64,000 nt of DNA from JBCCGG01 sp039029395 (GTDB taxonomy: Bacteria; Pseudomonadota; Alphaproteobacteria; Kiloniellales; JAKSDN01), in contig JBCCGG010000002.1 of the NCBI GenBank assembly GCA_039029395.1, positions 186,001-250,000 on the forward strand, written 5' to 3'. The translations under genes and the position numbers were made by a program. Positions within the stretch are counted from its first letter, which is position 1, and each line of letters begins with the position of its first letter. The notes under the pieces are model-generated. The model did no database searches. It saw nothing but the letters and a program-made list of their open reading frames with translations, and was not told the DNA's origin. Shown here in pieces: positions 17,907 to 26,189 of this stretch.

Positions 17907-18692
17907 ATGACGCGGGACGGCGTGACCTGGCAGCCCGAGTGTTATCTGCAGTTCGATGCCGAGCGCACGCGCCCGGCCGCCGATTTGCTTGCCCGGGTGC
18001 CGCTCGCGGCGCCGGGGCGGGTCGCCGATCTGGGCTGCGGGCCGGGCAACGCCACGGCCCTGCTGCGCGCCCGCTGGCCCGAGGCCGAGATCCTTGGGCT
18101 CGATTCTTCGCCGGATATGATCGATAAGGCCCGGGCCGGCGGTGTCGAAGCGGATTGGCAGGTCGCCGACATCGCCGCCTGGCGGCCCGAGCGGCCCTAC
18201 GAGCTGATCTACTCCAACGCCACCCTGCACTGGCTGCCGGACCACCAGGCGCTGTTTCCGCGGCTGTTGTCCACTGTCGCGACGGGCGGCTGCCTGGCGG
18301 TCCAGATGCCCGGGAACTTCGACGCCCCCTCCCACAGATCTCTGGCCGCAACCGCGGCCGAAGGACCGTGGGCCGCCAGCCTCGACGGCGTGCTGCGCGA
18401 GAGTCCGGTGGCCCCGCTCGAGGTCTACTACGACCTTTTGGCGGCCGGCAGCGCCCGGCTCGATATGTGGCAAACCACCTACATGCAGCTGCTCGACGGC
18501 GAGGATCCGGTCTATGCCTGGATGAGCGGCACGGCGCTACGTCCGGTGCTGGACAAGCTAAGCGAAGACCATCTCCCGGCCTTCAAGGCCGCGCTATGCC
18601 GGCGCCTGGCGGAGGCCTACCCCCGGCGCCCGGACGGCCGCACCCTGTTTCCCTTCAGGCGCCTCTTCATGGTGGCGATCAAGCCCGCGTGA
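17907..18692 (+). CDS. tam: trans-aconitate 2-methyltransferase
   Basis: Tam methylates trans-aconitate, a spontaneous isomer of the TCA intermediate that inhibits aconitase. The 261-residue protein carries the family signature: an N-terminal W-x-P-x-x-Y segment (WQPECYLQF), ERTRPAADLLARVP, the SAM motif VADLGCGPGNATALL, LGLDSSPDM and NATLHWLPDH, and the C-terminal PFRRLFMVA. Start at 17907. It converges with the CDF transporter gene (6-bp gap). Confidence 0.92.
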   Translation: MTRDGVTWQPECYLQFDAERTRPAADLLARVPLAAPGRVADLGCGPGNATALLRARWPEAEILGLDSSPDMIDKARAGGVEADWQVADIAAWRPERPYELIYSNATLHWLPDHQALFPRLLSTVATGGCLAVQMPGNFDAPSHRSLAATAAEGPWAASLDGVLRESPVAPLEVYYDLLAAGSARLDMWQTTYMQLLDGEDPVYAWMSGTALRPVLDKLSEDHLPAFKAALCRRLAEAYPRRPDGRTLFPFRRLFMVAIKPA

Positions 18693-18698
18693 GACCGC

Positions 18699-19340
18699 TC
18701 AAACGACCGCGGCGCGGGCCCGGCGCAGCTCGCCGGCGGCTTGGCGGATGACCAGCCAGGCGCCTTGGAGCGCGAGCAGCCCCATCACGGCGGCGACGAT
18801 AACGTCGGGCCAGCCGCTGCCGCTGCCGAACACGCCGAGCGCGGCCAGGAGCACGGCGCAGTTGCCGATCACGTCGTTGCGCGAGCAAAGCCAGACCGAG
18901 CGCATGTCGGAATCGCCGCTCCGATAGGCCCAGAGCAGGCCCAGCACCGCACCGTTGGCGAGCAGCGCGGCAAACCCCACCACCCCCATGGTCATGGCCC
19001 CGGGCAAGGTGCCCTGTAGACCGTGCCAAATCGTGGCGCCGATCACCCAGAGGCCGAAGAGCCCCATGGTCGCGCCCTTGAGCAGGGCCACCTTGGCCCG
19101 CAGGCGCAGGGCGCTGCCGACCACCAGCAAGCTGATCGTGTAGTTCCCGGCATCGCCCAGGAAATCCAGGGCGTCGGCCTGCAGGGACACCGACCCGGCG
19201 GCCAGACCCGCGGCCATCTCGACCAGGAACATGACAACGTTGATGACCAGCGCGGCCCAAAGCACCCGGCGGTAGCGACGGTCGCGTTCGTGCTCCGGCG
19301 GGCCGGCTTGGGGAACTTGGGCGCAGCAGCGGGCGCTCAC
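18699..19340 (-). CDS. short cation diffusion facilitator-type transporter
   Basis: The 213-residue integral membrane protein has six predicted spans and the CDF metal motif in span 2 (LQADALDFLGDAGNY) and in span 5 (SRNDVIGN). It lacks the C-terminal cytoplasmic domain of full-length CDF exporters (about 300 residues), as do other short family members. The N-terminus has a Cys pair (ARCCAQ) that could bind soft metals. It should export a divalent or soft metal ion. A MerR gene is divergent, with a MerR-type operator between them. Confidence 0.85.
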   Translation of the reverse strand: MSARCCAQVPQAGPPEHERDRRYRRVLWAALVINVVMFLVEMAAGLAAGSVSLQADALDFLGDAGNYTISLLVVGSALRLRAKVALLKGATMGLFGLWVIGATIWHGLQGTLPGAMTMGVVGFAALLANGAVLGLLWAYRSGDSDMRSVWLCSRNDVIGNCAVLLAALGVFGSGSGWPDVIVAAVMGLLALQGAWLVIRQAAGELRRARAAVV

Positions 19341-19386
19341 TGGTAATCTCTTCCTCGGCCAAGGATGACGCGATCCAAGATGGTGT

Positions 19387-19407
19387 CTATAGTGACTATA
19401 GGGTCAA
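19387..19407 (-). promoter_or_regulatory. MerR-type operator/promoter of the cation exporter
   Basis: A perfect dyad CTATAGT-G-ACTATAG (19387-19401) sits directly after a TTGACC -35 box on the minus strand (19402-19407). MerR-family activators bind such a dyad inside an overlong spacer. The element points towards the exporter gene and lies 15 bp upstream of the merR start, so it probably controls both genes. Confidence 0.8.
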
Positions 19408-19422
19408 GAGGGAGAGATCTGG

Positions 19423-19851
19423 ATGACCGACGCGGCCATGACGATCGGCGATCTCGCCACGGCGACCGGCACCAAGGTGGTGACGATCCGCTACTACGAG
19501 AAGATCGGCCTGCTGCCGGCACCGGCGCGCACGGCCGGCAACTACCGGGCCTACGCGCACCGGCACTTGAGGCAGCTGCGCTTCATCCGGCGCTGCCGGG
19601 CGCTCGGCTTCACCCTGGACGAGGTGCGCCAGCTCTTGCGCCTGTCCTCCCAGGAGGGCAAGTCCTGCGCCGACGTCGACCGCATCGCCGCGCTGCACCT
19701 GGCGGAGACCGAGGACAAGATCGCCGACCTGGAGCGCCTGGCGGCGCGCCTGCGCCAAATCCTCGGCCGTTGCCAGGCCGGCGGCGTGATCGCAGACTGC
19801 CGCATTGTCGAGGCCCTGTGGCCCGGCGAAGACGGCCGGGAAGCGAGCTGA
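19423..19851 (+). CDS. MerR-family metal-responsive regulator
   Basis: The 142-residue protein has the MerR winged helix (MTIGDLATATGTKVVTIRYYEKIGLLPAPART...NYRAY), the second HTH with IRRCRALGFTLDEVRQLLRL, and the dimerisation helix. Cysteines that could bind metal are C74-like in GKSCADVD, C123-like in GRCQAGG and C133-like in IADC, close to the positions used by ZntR/PbrR/CadR types. The divergent exporter and the dyad at 19387 support metal-induced activation of efflux. It has a GAGGGAGAG ribosome site. Confidence 0.88.
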   Translation: MTDAAMTIGDLATATGTKVVTIRYYEKIGLLPAPARTAGNYRAYAHRHLRQLRFIRRCRALGFTLDEVRQLLRLSSQEGKSCADVDRIAALHLAETEDKIADLERLAARLRQILGRCQAGGVIADCRIVEALWPGEDGREAS

Positions 19852-19944
19852 GCCCCTATCGCTTTCTGGGAACAAGACTGCCATGGTTGCCATTTGGCGA
19901 GGGGTGCTATGCTCCTGGTCCCCGGCCCGCTCGAAGCAGAGGAG

Positions 19945-20187
19945 ATGACCATGTCCGTAGGGTTTCAGAGCAGCCAGCTGCCCGCGATCGCCGCCGGCGG
20001 CGCGCCTTTGGCGAAGGCCGGCGCGATGGCCGGCTTGGGCAAGGCGGCGCTGCTCGCCGTGCCCGCGGTTCTGCTCGGCGCCGCGCTCGGCTACGGCCTG
20101 GCGAAGGCCTTCGACGTCAGGTGGGACGAGTTCAGCCGGCGCGCCGCCGAGGGCGACTCGACCATGGGCCCGCTCGATCGAGCATGA
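19945..20187 (+). CDS. small single-span membrane protein, about 80 residues
   Basis: The ATG at 19945 (or 19951) follows a GCAGAGGAG site. The protein has a Gly/Ala-rich N-terminus and one membrane span (AALLAVPAVLLGAALGYGLA), then a charged tail (KAFDVRWDEFSRRAAEGDS). No family is recognised. It is in the same direction as merR and the following transferase gene, with a 35-bp gap to the latter. Confidence 0.55.
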   Translation: MTMSVGFQSSQLPAIAAGGAPLAKAGAMAGLGKAALLAVPAVLLGAALGYGLAKAFDVRWDEFSRRAAEGDSTMGPLDRA

Positions 20188-20222
20188 AACTGTCCGGATA
20201 ACTCAGCAGGAAGGGAGCCGCG

Positions 20223-20855
20223 GTGTATAAGCTCTATTACGCGCTCGGCAGCGCCGCGATGGGCGTGCGGGTCATCTTGGAAGAGATCGGCGCGCCCTAC
20301 GAGCTGATCGAGACCACCATCGACATGGACAAGCCGCGCCCGCCCGAGCAGCTGGCGCTCAACCCGAACGGCTGGATCCCGGTGCTGATCTGGGACGAGG
20401 GCGCGATGTACGAATGCGCGGCCATCGCCACCTTCCTGTGCGACCGCCATCCGGAGGCAAAGCTGGCGCCCAAGATCGGCGAGCCGGCGCGCGGGCTTTT
20501 CCTGCAAACCCTCGTCTACTTTTCCAGCTCGGTCCAAAACGCTTTTCAGCTCGACTACTATCCCGAGCGCTTCGCCGACGCGCCAGACCACGAGCCGAGC
20601 GCCCAGCGACGGGGCATTCGCCGGCTGCGCGAGACCTGGTCGGTGATCGACGATCAGATCGGCGACAACCCGTGGCTCCTGGGAGACCGCTTCAGCGCCG
20701 CCGACATCTACCTTTTCATGCTGACCACATGGCTCAGTCCGTCCCGCGGCCAGCCCTCGGCCGACGAGTTCCCCAACGTGAAAAGGATCGCCGACGCCGT
20801 CATGGCACGGCCAAGCGTGCAGCTGGTCTACGAGCGGTGGATCGCGGAGCGATGA
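20223..20855 (+). CDS. glutathione S-transferase family protein
   Basis: The 210-residue protein has the thioredoxin-like N-domain (MYKLYYALGSAAMGVRVILEE, cis-Pro in GWIPVLI, glutathione-binding E-C-A in AMYECAAIATFL) and the all-helical C-domain with the N-capping motif LGDRFSAADIYLF. The substrate is unknown. Its final ~125 bp and the ~200 bp behind its stop codon are the reference copy of a repeat that occurs three more times in the next 9 kb, so the 3' end of this gene looks like an insertion site for mobile DNA. Confidence 0.88.
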   Translation: MYKLYYALGSAAMGVRVILEEIGAPYELIETTIDMDKPRPPEQLALNPNGWIPVLIWDEGAMYECAAIATFLCDRHPEAKLAPKIGEPARGLFLQTLVYFSSSVQNAFQLDYYPERFADAPDHEPSAQRRGIRRLRETWSVIDDQIGDNPWLLGDRFSAADIYLFMLTTWLSPSRGQPSADEFPNVKRIADAVMARPSVQLVYERWIAER

Positions 20856-21049
20856 GCGAAGGGGCGGTGACGGCCTAAGCGCGTTTCTACTGGCTAGACC
20901 CAGTGTGCCGTACCTTTGGTCTTACATGTTCGATCCAATGGGGACCTTCGGCCGGCAGGTCCACAAATGTCGGATTTACTGGGTGTCGCCAGCTTTCGCC
21001 CTCACTACGGCCATAGATTGGGGGTCTGCCCAGGTCCGAGTTTGACCCC
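20731..21049 (+). repeat. GST-tail direct repeat, copy A (in the intact gene)
   Basis: This segment comprises the last ~125 bp of the transferase gene (from GGCTCAG to the TGA at 20853) plus downstream DNA starting GCGAAGGGGCGGTGACGG and ending near GTCCGAGTTTGACCCC. The same unit recurs at 22.2, 27.2 and 29.5 kb in the same orientation. Copy A is the only one attached to an intact coding sequence and lacks the ~90-bp left flank shared by the others. The rest of the gap to 21175 (about 125 bp) shows nothing I can name. Confidence 0.85.
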
Positions 21050-21174
21050 AAGAGGGCCTCACCAATGCAGCTCCAGATACGTCATCCAACTAACCAAGAA
21101 TGCCGCGTTCCGACTCAAACCTATGGTTCAGCTGGGGCCCAGGGCAATTGAGATGGATGTGTTCAATCCTCCCT

Positions 21175-21759
21175 CTAGGCAGCGGCGGTTTTTCGCCTCG
21201 TGGCAATAGCAAGACCCAAGATTCCAATCAGAAAAAGGGCCAACGTTCCAGGTTCAGGAACTTGTTTTCGACTAGCCGTCAATGTGGATTGTGAAGGGGA
21301 TATCAGCCCCGCAAGACCACCCCCAACGCAAAGCCCCTGGCCGGTACTACCACTGCCAAATCCAAAATCGGCCGTACAAACTCCAACCACCGGCTCGATA
21401 TTCCAGGCCTGGCCCGAGGCGGAACCCGTAACGCCTCCAACCAAGAACATTTCGCTCGTTGTATCGAAGTTGAAATTGAAACCTGCGCCGGCGGAAATGC
21501 CGTCCGCGAAGAAATCCCACGTGCCCACACTACCACCGTTGAAAAACCCTTCTATCATAAAGGTATCGAGGCTTGACTCGTCAATAGGTCCCGTCCCAAT
21601 CAAACTGTCGTCATAGCTAAACATACCTTCCAAGGTATAACCACCCGAGCCGGTCCAATCGATGTTGAAGGCGACAGCATTTGCGGGCCCGATGTTGGCC
21701 GCAAAGATCCACCCGGCCGCAACAATACCCATCAAAAGTCTTTTTGGTGCGTGGAGCAT
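21175..21759 (-). CDS. PEP-CTERM sorting-domain exported protein
   Basis: The 194-residue protein has a signal peptide (MLHAPKRLLMGIVAAGWIFA...GPANA) and ends with the tripartite PEP-CTERM signal: the V-P-E-P motif, a hydrophobic helix (TLALFLIGILGLAIA) and the basic tail TRRK. Exosortase recognises this signal during export of proteins linked to extracellular polysaccharide. The middle is Gly/Phe/Asn-rich and beta-like with two Cys. ATG 21759 is chosen because GGAGAAC precedes it. GC is lower than in the flanking genes. A sigma-54 promoter lies upstream. Confidence 0.9.
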   Translation of the reverse strand: MLHAPKRLLMGIVAAGWIFAANIGPANAVAFNIDWTGSGGYTLEGMFSYDDSLIGTGPIDESSLDTFMIEGFFNGGSVGTWDFFADGISAGAGFNFNFDTTSEMFLVGGVTGSASGQAWNIEPVVGVCTADFGFGSGSTGQGLCVGGGLAGLISPSQSTLTASRKQVPEPGTLALFLIGILGLAIATRRKTAAA

Positions 21760-21803
21760 ATCTTGTTCTCCATCCTGGCGTGGCACGGTTTAGAAATTAC
21801 CAA

Positions 21804-21818
21804 GCAAGAATCGTGCCA
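21804..21818 (-). promoter_or_regulatory. sigma-54 (-24/-12) promoter of the PEP-CTERM gene
   Basis: On the minus strand the sequence TGGCACGATTCTTGC is an exact match to the RpoN consensus TGGCACG-N4-TTGC. It lies 45 bp upstream of the ATG at 21759, the right distance for a short leader. PEP-CTERM genes in other bacteria are often controlled by RpoN with the PrsK/PrsR two-component system, which must be encoded elsewhere if present here. Confidence 0.85.
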
Positions 21819-21877
21819 AAATTCGCAAGCAATTGATACAAAAAGGTTTTGCTTGATCTGGCCAAGGGTCATTAACC

Positions 21878-21994
21878 AAAAGTGTTAAGAATTCCGTCAC
21901 CCAAAATCGCCGATTCGAGGCCCTGATTTGAGCGGTTTTGAGTGTTCTCAAGCACTTGGCCGGAATCGAGCCCTAGCAAAAGTGTAAAGAATCC
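21878..21994 (-). promoter_or_regulatory. candidate enhancer repeats upstream of the sigma-54 promoter
   Basis: Two near-identical direct repeats, AAAAGTGTTAAGAATTCC (21878-21895) and AAAAGTGTAAAGAATCC (21978-21994), begin exactly 100 bp apart. They lie about 60 and 160 bp upstream of the -24/-12 element, where sigma-54 activators normally bind. No gene overlaps them. The rest of 21819-22191 shows no coding character. That these sites bind PrsR or a similar activator is inference. Confidence 0.5.
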
Positions 21995-22191
21995 TGACAG
22001 TTTTCCCGGGCCGGTCGCGAGGCCGAAAAGATTAGTAAATAGCTTCAGCAGTTTAACTCGTCGGCCTGCTTTACAGTTAGGCCGGCGACCTGTCCCGGCC
22101 GCCGTTTCCGCAGCTGCAGTTGACACCCAGCCAGGGTGTGGCTCAAGCAAGGACTGAGAGGGGTCTCTGGCACGCGCTGACTTCTGTTCCT

Positions 22192-22598
22192 GGCTAATCA
22201 GCGACATGGGAACCGCCCATCATCATGTCCGAAAACACCTCTAGAGCAGACCTCACCCGCCAACGGCCCCCACACATTTCCTCCGGCGCACCCCGCCCCG
22301 CGGCCAGCCATCGGCCGACGAGTTCCCCAACGTCAAGCGGATCGCCGACGCCGTCATGGCACGGCCAAGCGTGCAACGCGTTTATGAGCAGTGGATCGCG
22401 GAGCAGTGAGCGAAGGGGCGGTGACGGCCTAAGCGCGTCTGTTTCTGGCGAGACCCGGTTGTCCCGTGCCTTTGGTCAGCATGTTTGATACCAGGGGACC
22501 TTCGGCCAACAGGTCCACAAAGGTCGGATGTACTGGGTGTCGTCAGCTTTCGCCTTCACTACGGCCATAGATTGGGGGTCTGCCCAGTTCCGAGTTTG
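22192..22598 (+). repeat. GST-tail direct repeat, copy B
   Basis: A left flank (about 22192-22284, containing CACCTCTAGAGCAGACCTCA) shared with copies C and D is joined to the transferase 3' end. That end reads in frame RGQPSADEFPNVKRIADAV and stops at TGA 22407-22409. The downstream ~190 bp match copy A closely. Homology to A breaks abruptly after GAGTTTG at 22598, where the IS91-type element begins. The coding remnant has no start and is a pseudogene fragment; it shares QRVYEQW with C and D where the intact gene has QLVYERW. Confidence 0.85.
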
Positions 22599-22605
22599 TG
22601 AAGGG

Positions 22606-22663
22606 TTTCGGATGCCGGCCCTTCGAGGGGGGCACAGTTGCGCGGTGGGCCGGCGTCCGAAAG
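22606..22663 (+). repeat. subterminal inverted repeat of the IS91-type element
   Basis: TTTCGGATGCCGGCCC (22606-22621) is matched by its reverse complement with one mismatch at 22648-22663, separated by 26 bp. A palindrome just inside the end downstream of the transposase is what is expected of oriIS in IS91-like elements. Its role here is inferred from position. Confidence 0.55.
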
Positions 22664-22962
22664 CCTCCAGGGAAGGAACCCGCGGGGGCTTGGCGTGGTG
22701 TTGGCGATCTATGGGGAATTCTCGGGTGTGGCTTGGTCGGCACGTGGCCTGGAGTGCCGGCCACGGAGGTGGTTTTGCGATCTGCGGGGGCATGATTGGC
22801 GCCTGGCATGGCGATCGAGGTCGTGGCGCGGGGCTCGGCGGTTTGAGTCCAAGACGGCCGATGGCCTGCGGCTGCGGCTTAAGCTCGAGCGGGCGCAGCG
22901 GTTGGATTGCCGGCTGGTTTGGCCGCCGGCGGTCAGGTAGCGTTGAGAGATGGCTGTGCCGG

Positions 22963-24189
22963 TCATGGCATATCAGCCTCGGCCGTTCGACGTGACTGTG
23001 GTGGGGCCCGTGGCTGGGCGCCTTGTGTGTATAGGGGCTCGAAGATCTCGATGATGATCATGGGCGCGCCGCAGTGCGGACATGGCGGGCGGTGGTCGCG
23101 TGATGGGGCGGTGTTGCTATTGACGTTGTCATCTCGCTCCGTTGGCGTTTCCGGCGCGGCGAGCAGCTTGCGGGCCTCGGCGATCTTGGCCTTTCGGGTC
23201 GCGCTGGCGAGGAGGCCGTAGTGGCGGATGCGGTGGAAGCCCTTGGGCAGGACGTGGAGCAGGAAACGTCGGATGAACTGGCCTGGCTCGAGGGTCATGG
23301 TGCGGGTGCGCGCGCGGCCGTTGCGGCGATAGTCCTTGACGCGGAAGCTCACGCCCCTGTCGTCGAGGGCGATGAGGCGGCTGTTCGAGATGGCGACGCG
23401 GTGGGTGTAGCGGGAGAGATAGGCGAGGACCGCCTCGGGCCCGGCGAAGGGGCGCTTGGCGTAGACGAACCAGTTCTTCTTTCGCAGCGGCGCGAGATGG
23501 GCAGCGAAGGCTTTCGGATCACGCAAGCCGGCGAGATCGCCGAAGAAAGCTAGCCGGCCCGCGCCATGGGCATCAGCCAGGCGGGACAACAGCAGCCGCC
23601 GGAACAGGCGGGACAGCACGCGCACGGGCAGGAGAAAGCCGGGCCGGCAGGCAATCCAGCTGGCGCCGTCGACGGAGAGCCCGCCGCCCGGCACGATCAT
23701 GTGAACGTGGGGATGGTGGGTCATGGCCGAGCCCCAGGTGTGGAGCACGGCGGTCATCCCGACGCGGGCGCCGAGGTGCCTGGGGTCGGCCGCGATCGTC
23801 AGCAGCGCCTCGGACGATGCCTTGAACAGCAGATCGTAGACCACGGCCTTGTTCTGGTAGGCGACATTGGCGATCTCCGCCGGCAGGGTGAAGACCAGAT
23901 GGAAGTATCCGACTGGCAGCAGGTCGGCCTGGCGCGCAGCAAGCCAATCCCGCGCCGCCGCGCCCTGGCACCTGGGGCAATGGCGGTTGCGGCATGAATT
24001 GTAGGCGATCCTTGTGTGCTCGCAGTCCTGGCACTGCTCCACATGGCCGCCAAGCGCCGCTGTGCGACAGCTCTCGATCGCCGACATGACATTGAGCTGG
24101 CCGAGGCTCACATGGCCAGCATGGGCCTTGCGCCAGGCGTCGCCATGATGATGGAAGATATCGGCGACCTCGAGCCTCCGGCGGCGCAC
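22963..24189 (-). CDS. IS91-family transposase (HUH/Y2 type)
   Basis: The 408-residue protein has an N-terminal zinc-binding region (C53-x-x-C56, C66 and C71-x-x-C74) and the HUH metal motif HHPHVH at residues 158-163. The catalytic tyrosine region is YLSRYTHR (Y257, Y261), and a C-terminal CPHCGAPM zinc pair follows. The protein nicks and transfers single strands at oriIS for rolling-circle transposition. It appears intact. It starts 10 bp after the stop codon of the recombinase gene, so they form one operon. Confidence 0.93.
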   Translation of the reverse strand: MRRRRLEVADIFHHHGDAWRKAHAGHVSLGQLNVMSAIESCRTAALGGHVEQCQDCEHTRIAYNSCRNRHCPRCQGAAARDWLAARQADLLPVGYFHLVFTLPAEIANVAYQNKAVVYDLLFKASSEALLTIAADPRHLGARVGMTAVLHTWGSAMTHHPHVHMIVPGGGLSVDGASWIACRPGFLLPVRVLSRLFRRLLLSRLADAHGAGRLAFFGDLAGLRDPKAFAAHLAPLRKKNWFVYAKRPFAGPEAVLAYLSRYTHRVAISNSRLIALDDRGVSFRVKDYRRNGRARTRTMTLEPGQFIRRFLLHVLPKGFHRIRHYGLLASATRKAKIAEARKLLAAPETPTERDDNVNSNTAPSRDHRPPCPHCGAPMIIIEIFEPLYTQGAQPRAPPQSRRTAEADMP

Positions 24190-24199
24190 CGTCGCCGGG

Positions 24200-25117
24200 T
24201 CAGGCCCCCGCTCTCTCCTGGCTTGCTGCTGAGTGGGCGAGCCGATCGAGCGGGCTCGTCACGGTGCTGATCGTGGTCCTGGCGACCCGCGTGTAGAGCG
24301 CCGTTGTATCCAGCTTGGCGTGCCCCAACAGCACCTGAATGACCCGGATGTCGATGTCCTGCTCGAGCAGGTGGGTGGCGAAGCTATGGCGCAGGGTGTG
24401 AGGTGACACCCGTTTCTTGATCCCGGCCGCATCGGCCGCGGCGTGGACGACGCGGTTGAGCTGGCGCGGCGACATCGGGTTGACCGGCGGTCGGCCCGGA
24501 AACAGCCAGCCATTGGGCAGCATGACACCGAGCTGGCGCCCCTCTTTCCACCAGGCGCGCAGCAGCGCCAACAGCTGGGGCGACAGCAGGGCATGGCGAT
24601 CACGGCGGCCCTTGCCCTGCTCGATCCTGAGCATCATCCGGGTGCTGTCAACGTCGCTCACCTTGAGGTTCACAACCTCCGAAACACGCAATCCCGCGCC
24701 GTAGGCGGTACTGAGTGCGGCCTTGTACTTCGGCCCCGGTGCGGCCTCGAGCAACAGGATGACCTCCTCCGGGCTCAAGACCTCGGGCAGCTTGTGTGGC
24801 CGGCGCACGGCCGTCAGCCGGCGCGCCAGATCCGGCCGGTCGAGCGTCGTCGTGAAGAAGAAGCGCAGCGCCGACACCGCGCCGTTGAGCATCGGCACGG
24901 AGACACCGGCCTCGGCCTGATGCAGCTGAAAGCGGCGCAGATCCTCCGCTGTCGCGCTGTCCGGCGAGCGGCCGAGGAAGACCGCCAAGGCCTCGACATG
25001 CCGCAGATAGTTTCGACGCGTGTTCTCGACGAAGCCGCGCAGGCGCATGTCCTCGATCATGCGCTGGCGAAGTGAGCCATGGGAGTGGTCGGACTGATTG
25101 GACGGATCGATGGTCAT
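24200..25117 (-). CDS. tyrosine-type recombinase/integrase associated with IS91
   Basis: The 305-residue protein has the XerC/D-like SAM-like N-domain (residues 15-95) and a catalytic domain with the full set R144 (AGLRVSEV), K169, H240-x-x-R243 (HTLRHSFATH), H266 (LLGHAKLDTT) and nucleophile Y275. ATG 25117 follows AAAGGA; the longer frame upstream is not needed. Such recombinases are often found as a first gene of IS91-like elements. Given the attachment-site-like repeats around it, it could also act on those, but that is inference. Confidence 0.9.
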   Translation of the reverse strand: MTIDPSNQSDHSHGSLRQRMIEDMRLRGFVENTRRNYLRHVEALAVFLGRSPDSATAEDLRRFQLHQAEAGVSVPMLNGAVSALRFFFTTTLDRPDLARRLTAVRRPHKLPEVLSPEEVILLLEAAPGPKYKAALSTAYGAGLRVSEVVNLKVSDVDSTRMMLRIEQGKGRRDRHALLSPQLLALLRAWWKEGRQLGVMLPNGWLFPGRPPVNPMSPRQLNRVVHAAADAAGIKKRVSPHTLRHSFATHLLEQDIDIRVIQVLLGHAKLDTTALYTRVARTTISTVTSPLDRLAHSAASQERAGA

Positions 25118-25334
25118 CGCGTTGGTCCTTTCGAGCTGGAGGTTGCTGGAACCCCCAATGCTCGGGACCAAACCCCACGAGCGTCACCCCAAACCGCTCA
25201 AAACCTCACCAACCCAAACCACCACGCCGAAACCTCGAAGCGCCAACCCTCCCGCGAGAGCGGGTTCGTTCCCTGACCCTGAACGGAAATGGAGCCCGTC
25301 TACTGCAGTTTCTGCTGTGCGGACTATGCTGACT

Positions 25335-26003
25335 TTATTGCAGTTCAGTGGAGGCGTCTGAACTGAGTGCCTTCTTTGCCACAACGAAATAGCTAGAGGC
25401 ACCTGCATATACTTCTTCAGCAGTAACAATCTGAATGTTCTTATCGGCCAGCAAGTCGTCCAAGTCGGAACTTCTTAGCCTTCTTATAGGCACGGGGATC
25501 ACCCCGATTTTCAACAGAACCCGCATGATCACAATCTGCAGGCTAACCAGGAATGACATTCTGCCCCGCAAACAAGGTGTTGCAGATATGAATAATCCTC
25601 CCGGTTTCAGCAGCTCAATCGCTCTCTGAACAACCCTGTGGGGATCAGGTACGGTGTGCAACATGTTAAAAGCCAGAACGACATCAAATGATGCTTCTTC
25701 GTATCCATCATCAAAAATATCTACCCGCGCGAAGTACACATTTTCGATTTTTCTGGCAGCCGCTTTGTCTTTTGCGATTTCAATCATTCTTGAGGAGATG
25801 TCGATTGCATGAACCTGTTCCACAAGGTTGGCAATCTCACAGGCGGTCGTGCCTGTTCCACATCCATAATCCAAGACAGTCTCGGTACCCCTGAGGTGCT
25901 TTTTGGTGTTTTCCCTGGTCTGGCGATGAATGTACTCAAACCGCTCCTCGGCTTTGTCATAGTTGTCGGCGGATTTGTCCCAAAACTCTTCCGATTTACA
26001 CAT
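25335..26003 (-). CDS. class I SAM-dependent methyltransferase, low GC
   Basis: A 222-residue UbiE/MenG-like methyltransferase: VLDYGCGTGTTACEIA (motif I), VHAIDISSRMI (acidic loop), FDVVLAFNMLHTVPDP (motif IV) and LLKPGGLFISATP. The last third contains a hydrophobic helix (MSFLVSLQIVIMRVLLKIGVI) that may contact membranes or a lipid substrate. Base composition is far AT-richer than the chromosome, indicating acquisition by transfer. It is divergent from the LysR gene at 26190, which probably regulates it. Confidence 0.85.
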   Translation of the reverse strand: MCKSEEFWDKSADNYDKAEERFEYIHRQTRENTKKHLRGTETVLDYGCGTGTTACEIANLVEQVHAIDISSRMIEIAKDKAAARKIENVYFARVDIFDDGYEEASFDVVLAFNMLHTVPDPHRVVQRAIELLKPGGLFISATPCLRGRMSFLVSLQIVIMRVLLKIGVIPVPIRRLRSSDLDDLLADKNIQIVTAEEVYAGASSYFVVAKKALSSDASTELQ

Positions 26004-26189
26004 CTCGCGACGCTCCGTTCCTTCCGAACAGCTGGGTTAGTTTATTTTGTGAAGCCTATTGCTGCTGCAATTCTCGGCTGCGGGCTGCAAAGGGATGAGG
26101 ACAAAACAATGGCCCCTCAAGGCGAACATTTAATATACATATTTCTGCAGTCGATTGACGATTTGTGTTGATTGGGTATACAAAAATAT

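Larger units (their letters stand above)
22599..25300 (-). mobile_element. IS91-family (HUH, rolling-circle) insertion element with tyrosine recombinase
   Basis: The element contains two leftward genes: a tyrosine recombinase and an IS91-type transposase. The left end in window coordinates (the oriIS side) is placed at 22599, because homology of repeat copy B to copy A stops there and a 16-bp subterminal inverted repeat follows. The other end lies somewhere between 25118 and 25334; a CCCGC-GAGA-GCGGG hairpin near 25250 may belong to it. No terminal inverted repeats or target duplication are expected in this family. The non-coding 22664-22962 is element DNA without a recognisable gene. Confidence 0.7.

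Noticed and set aside
21872..22207. 111-codon leftward ORF upstream of the PEP-CTERM gene
   Set aside because: No coding bias, no ribosome site, and it overlaps the candidate enhancer repeats and the edge of repeat copy B.
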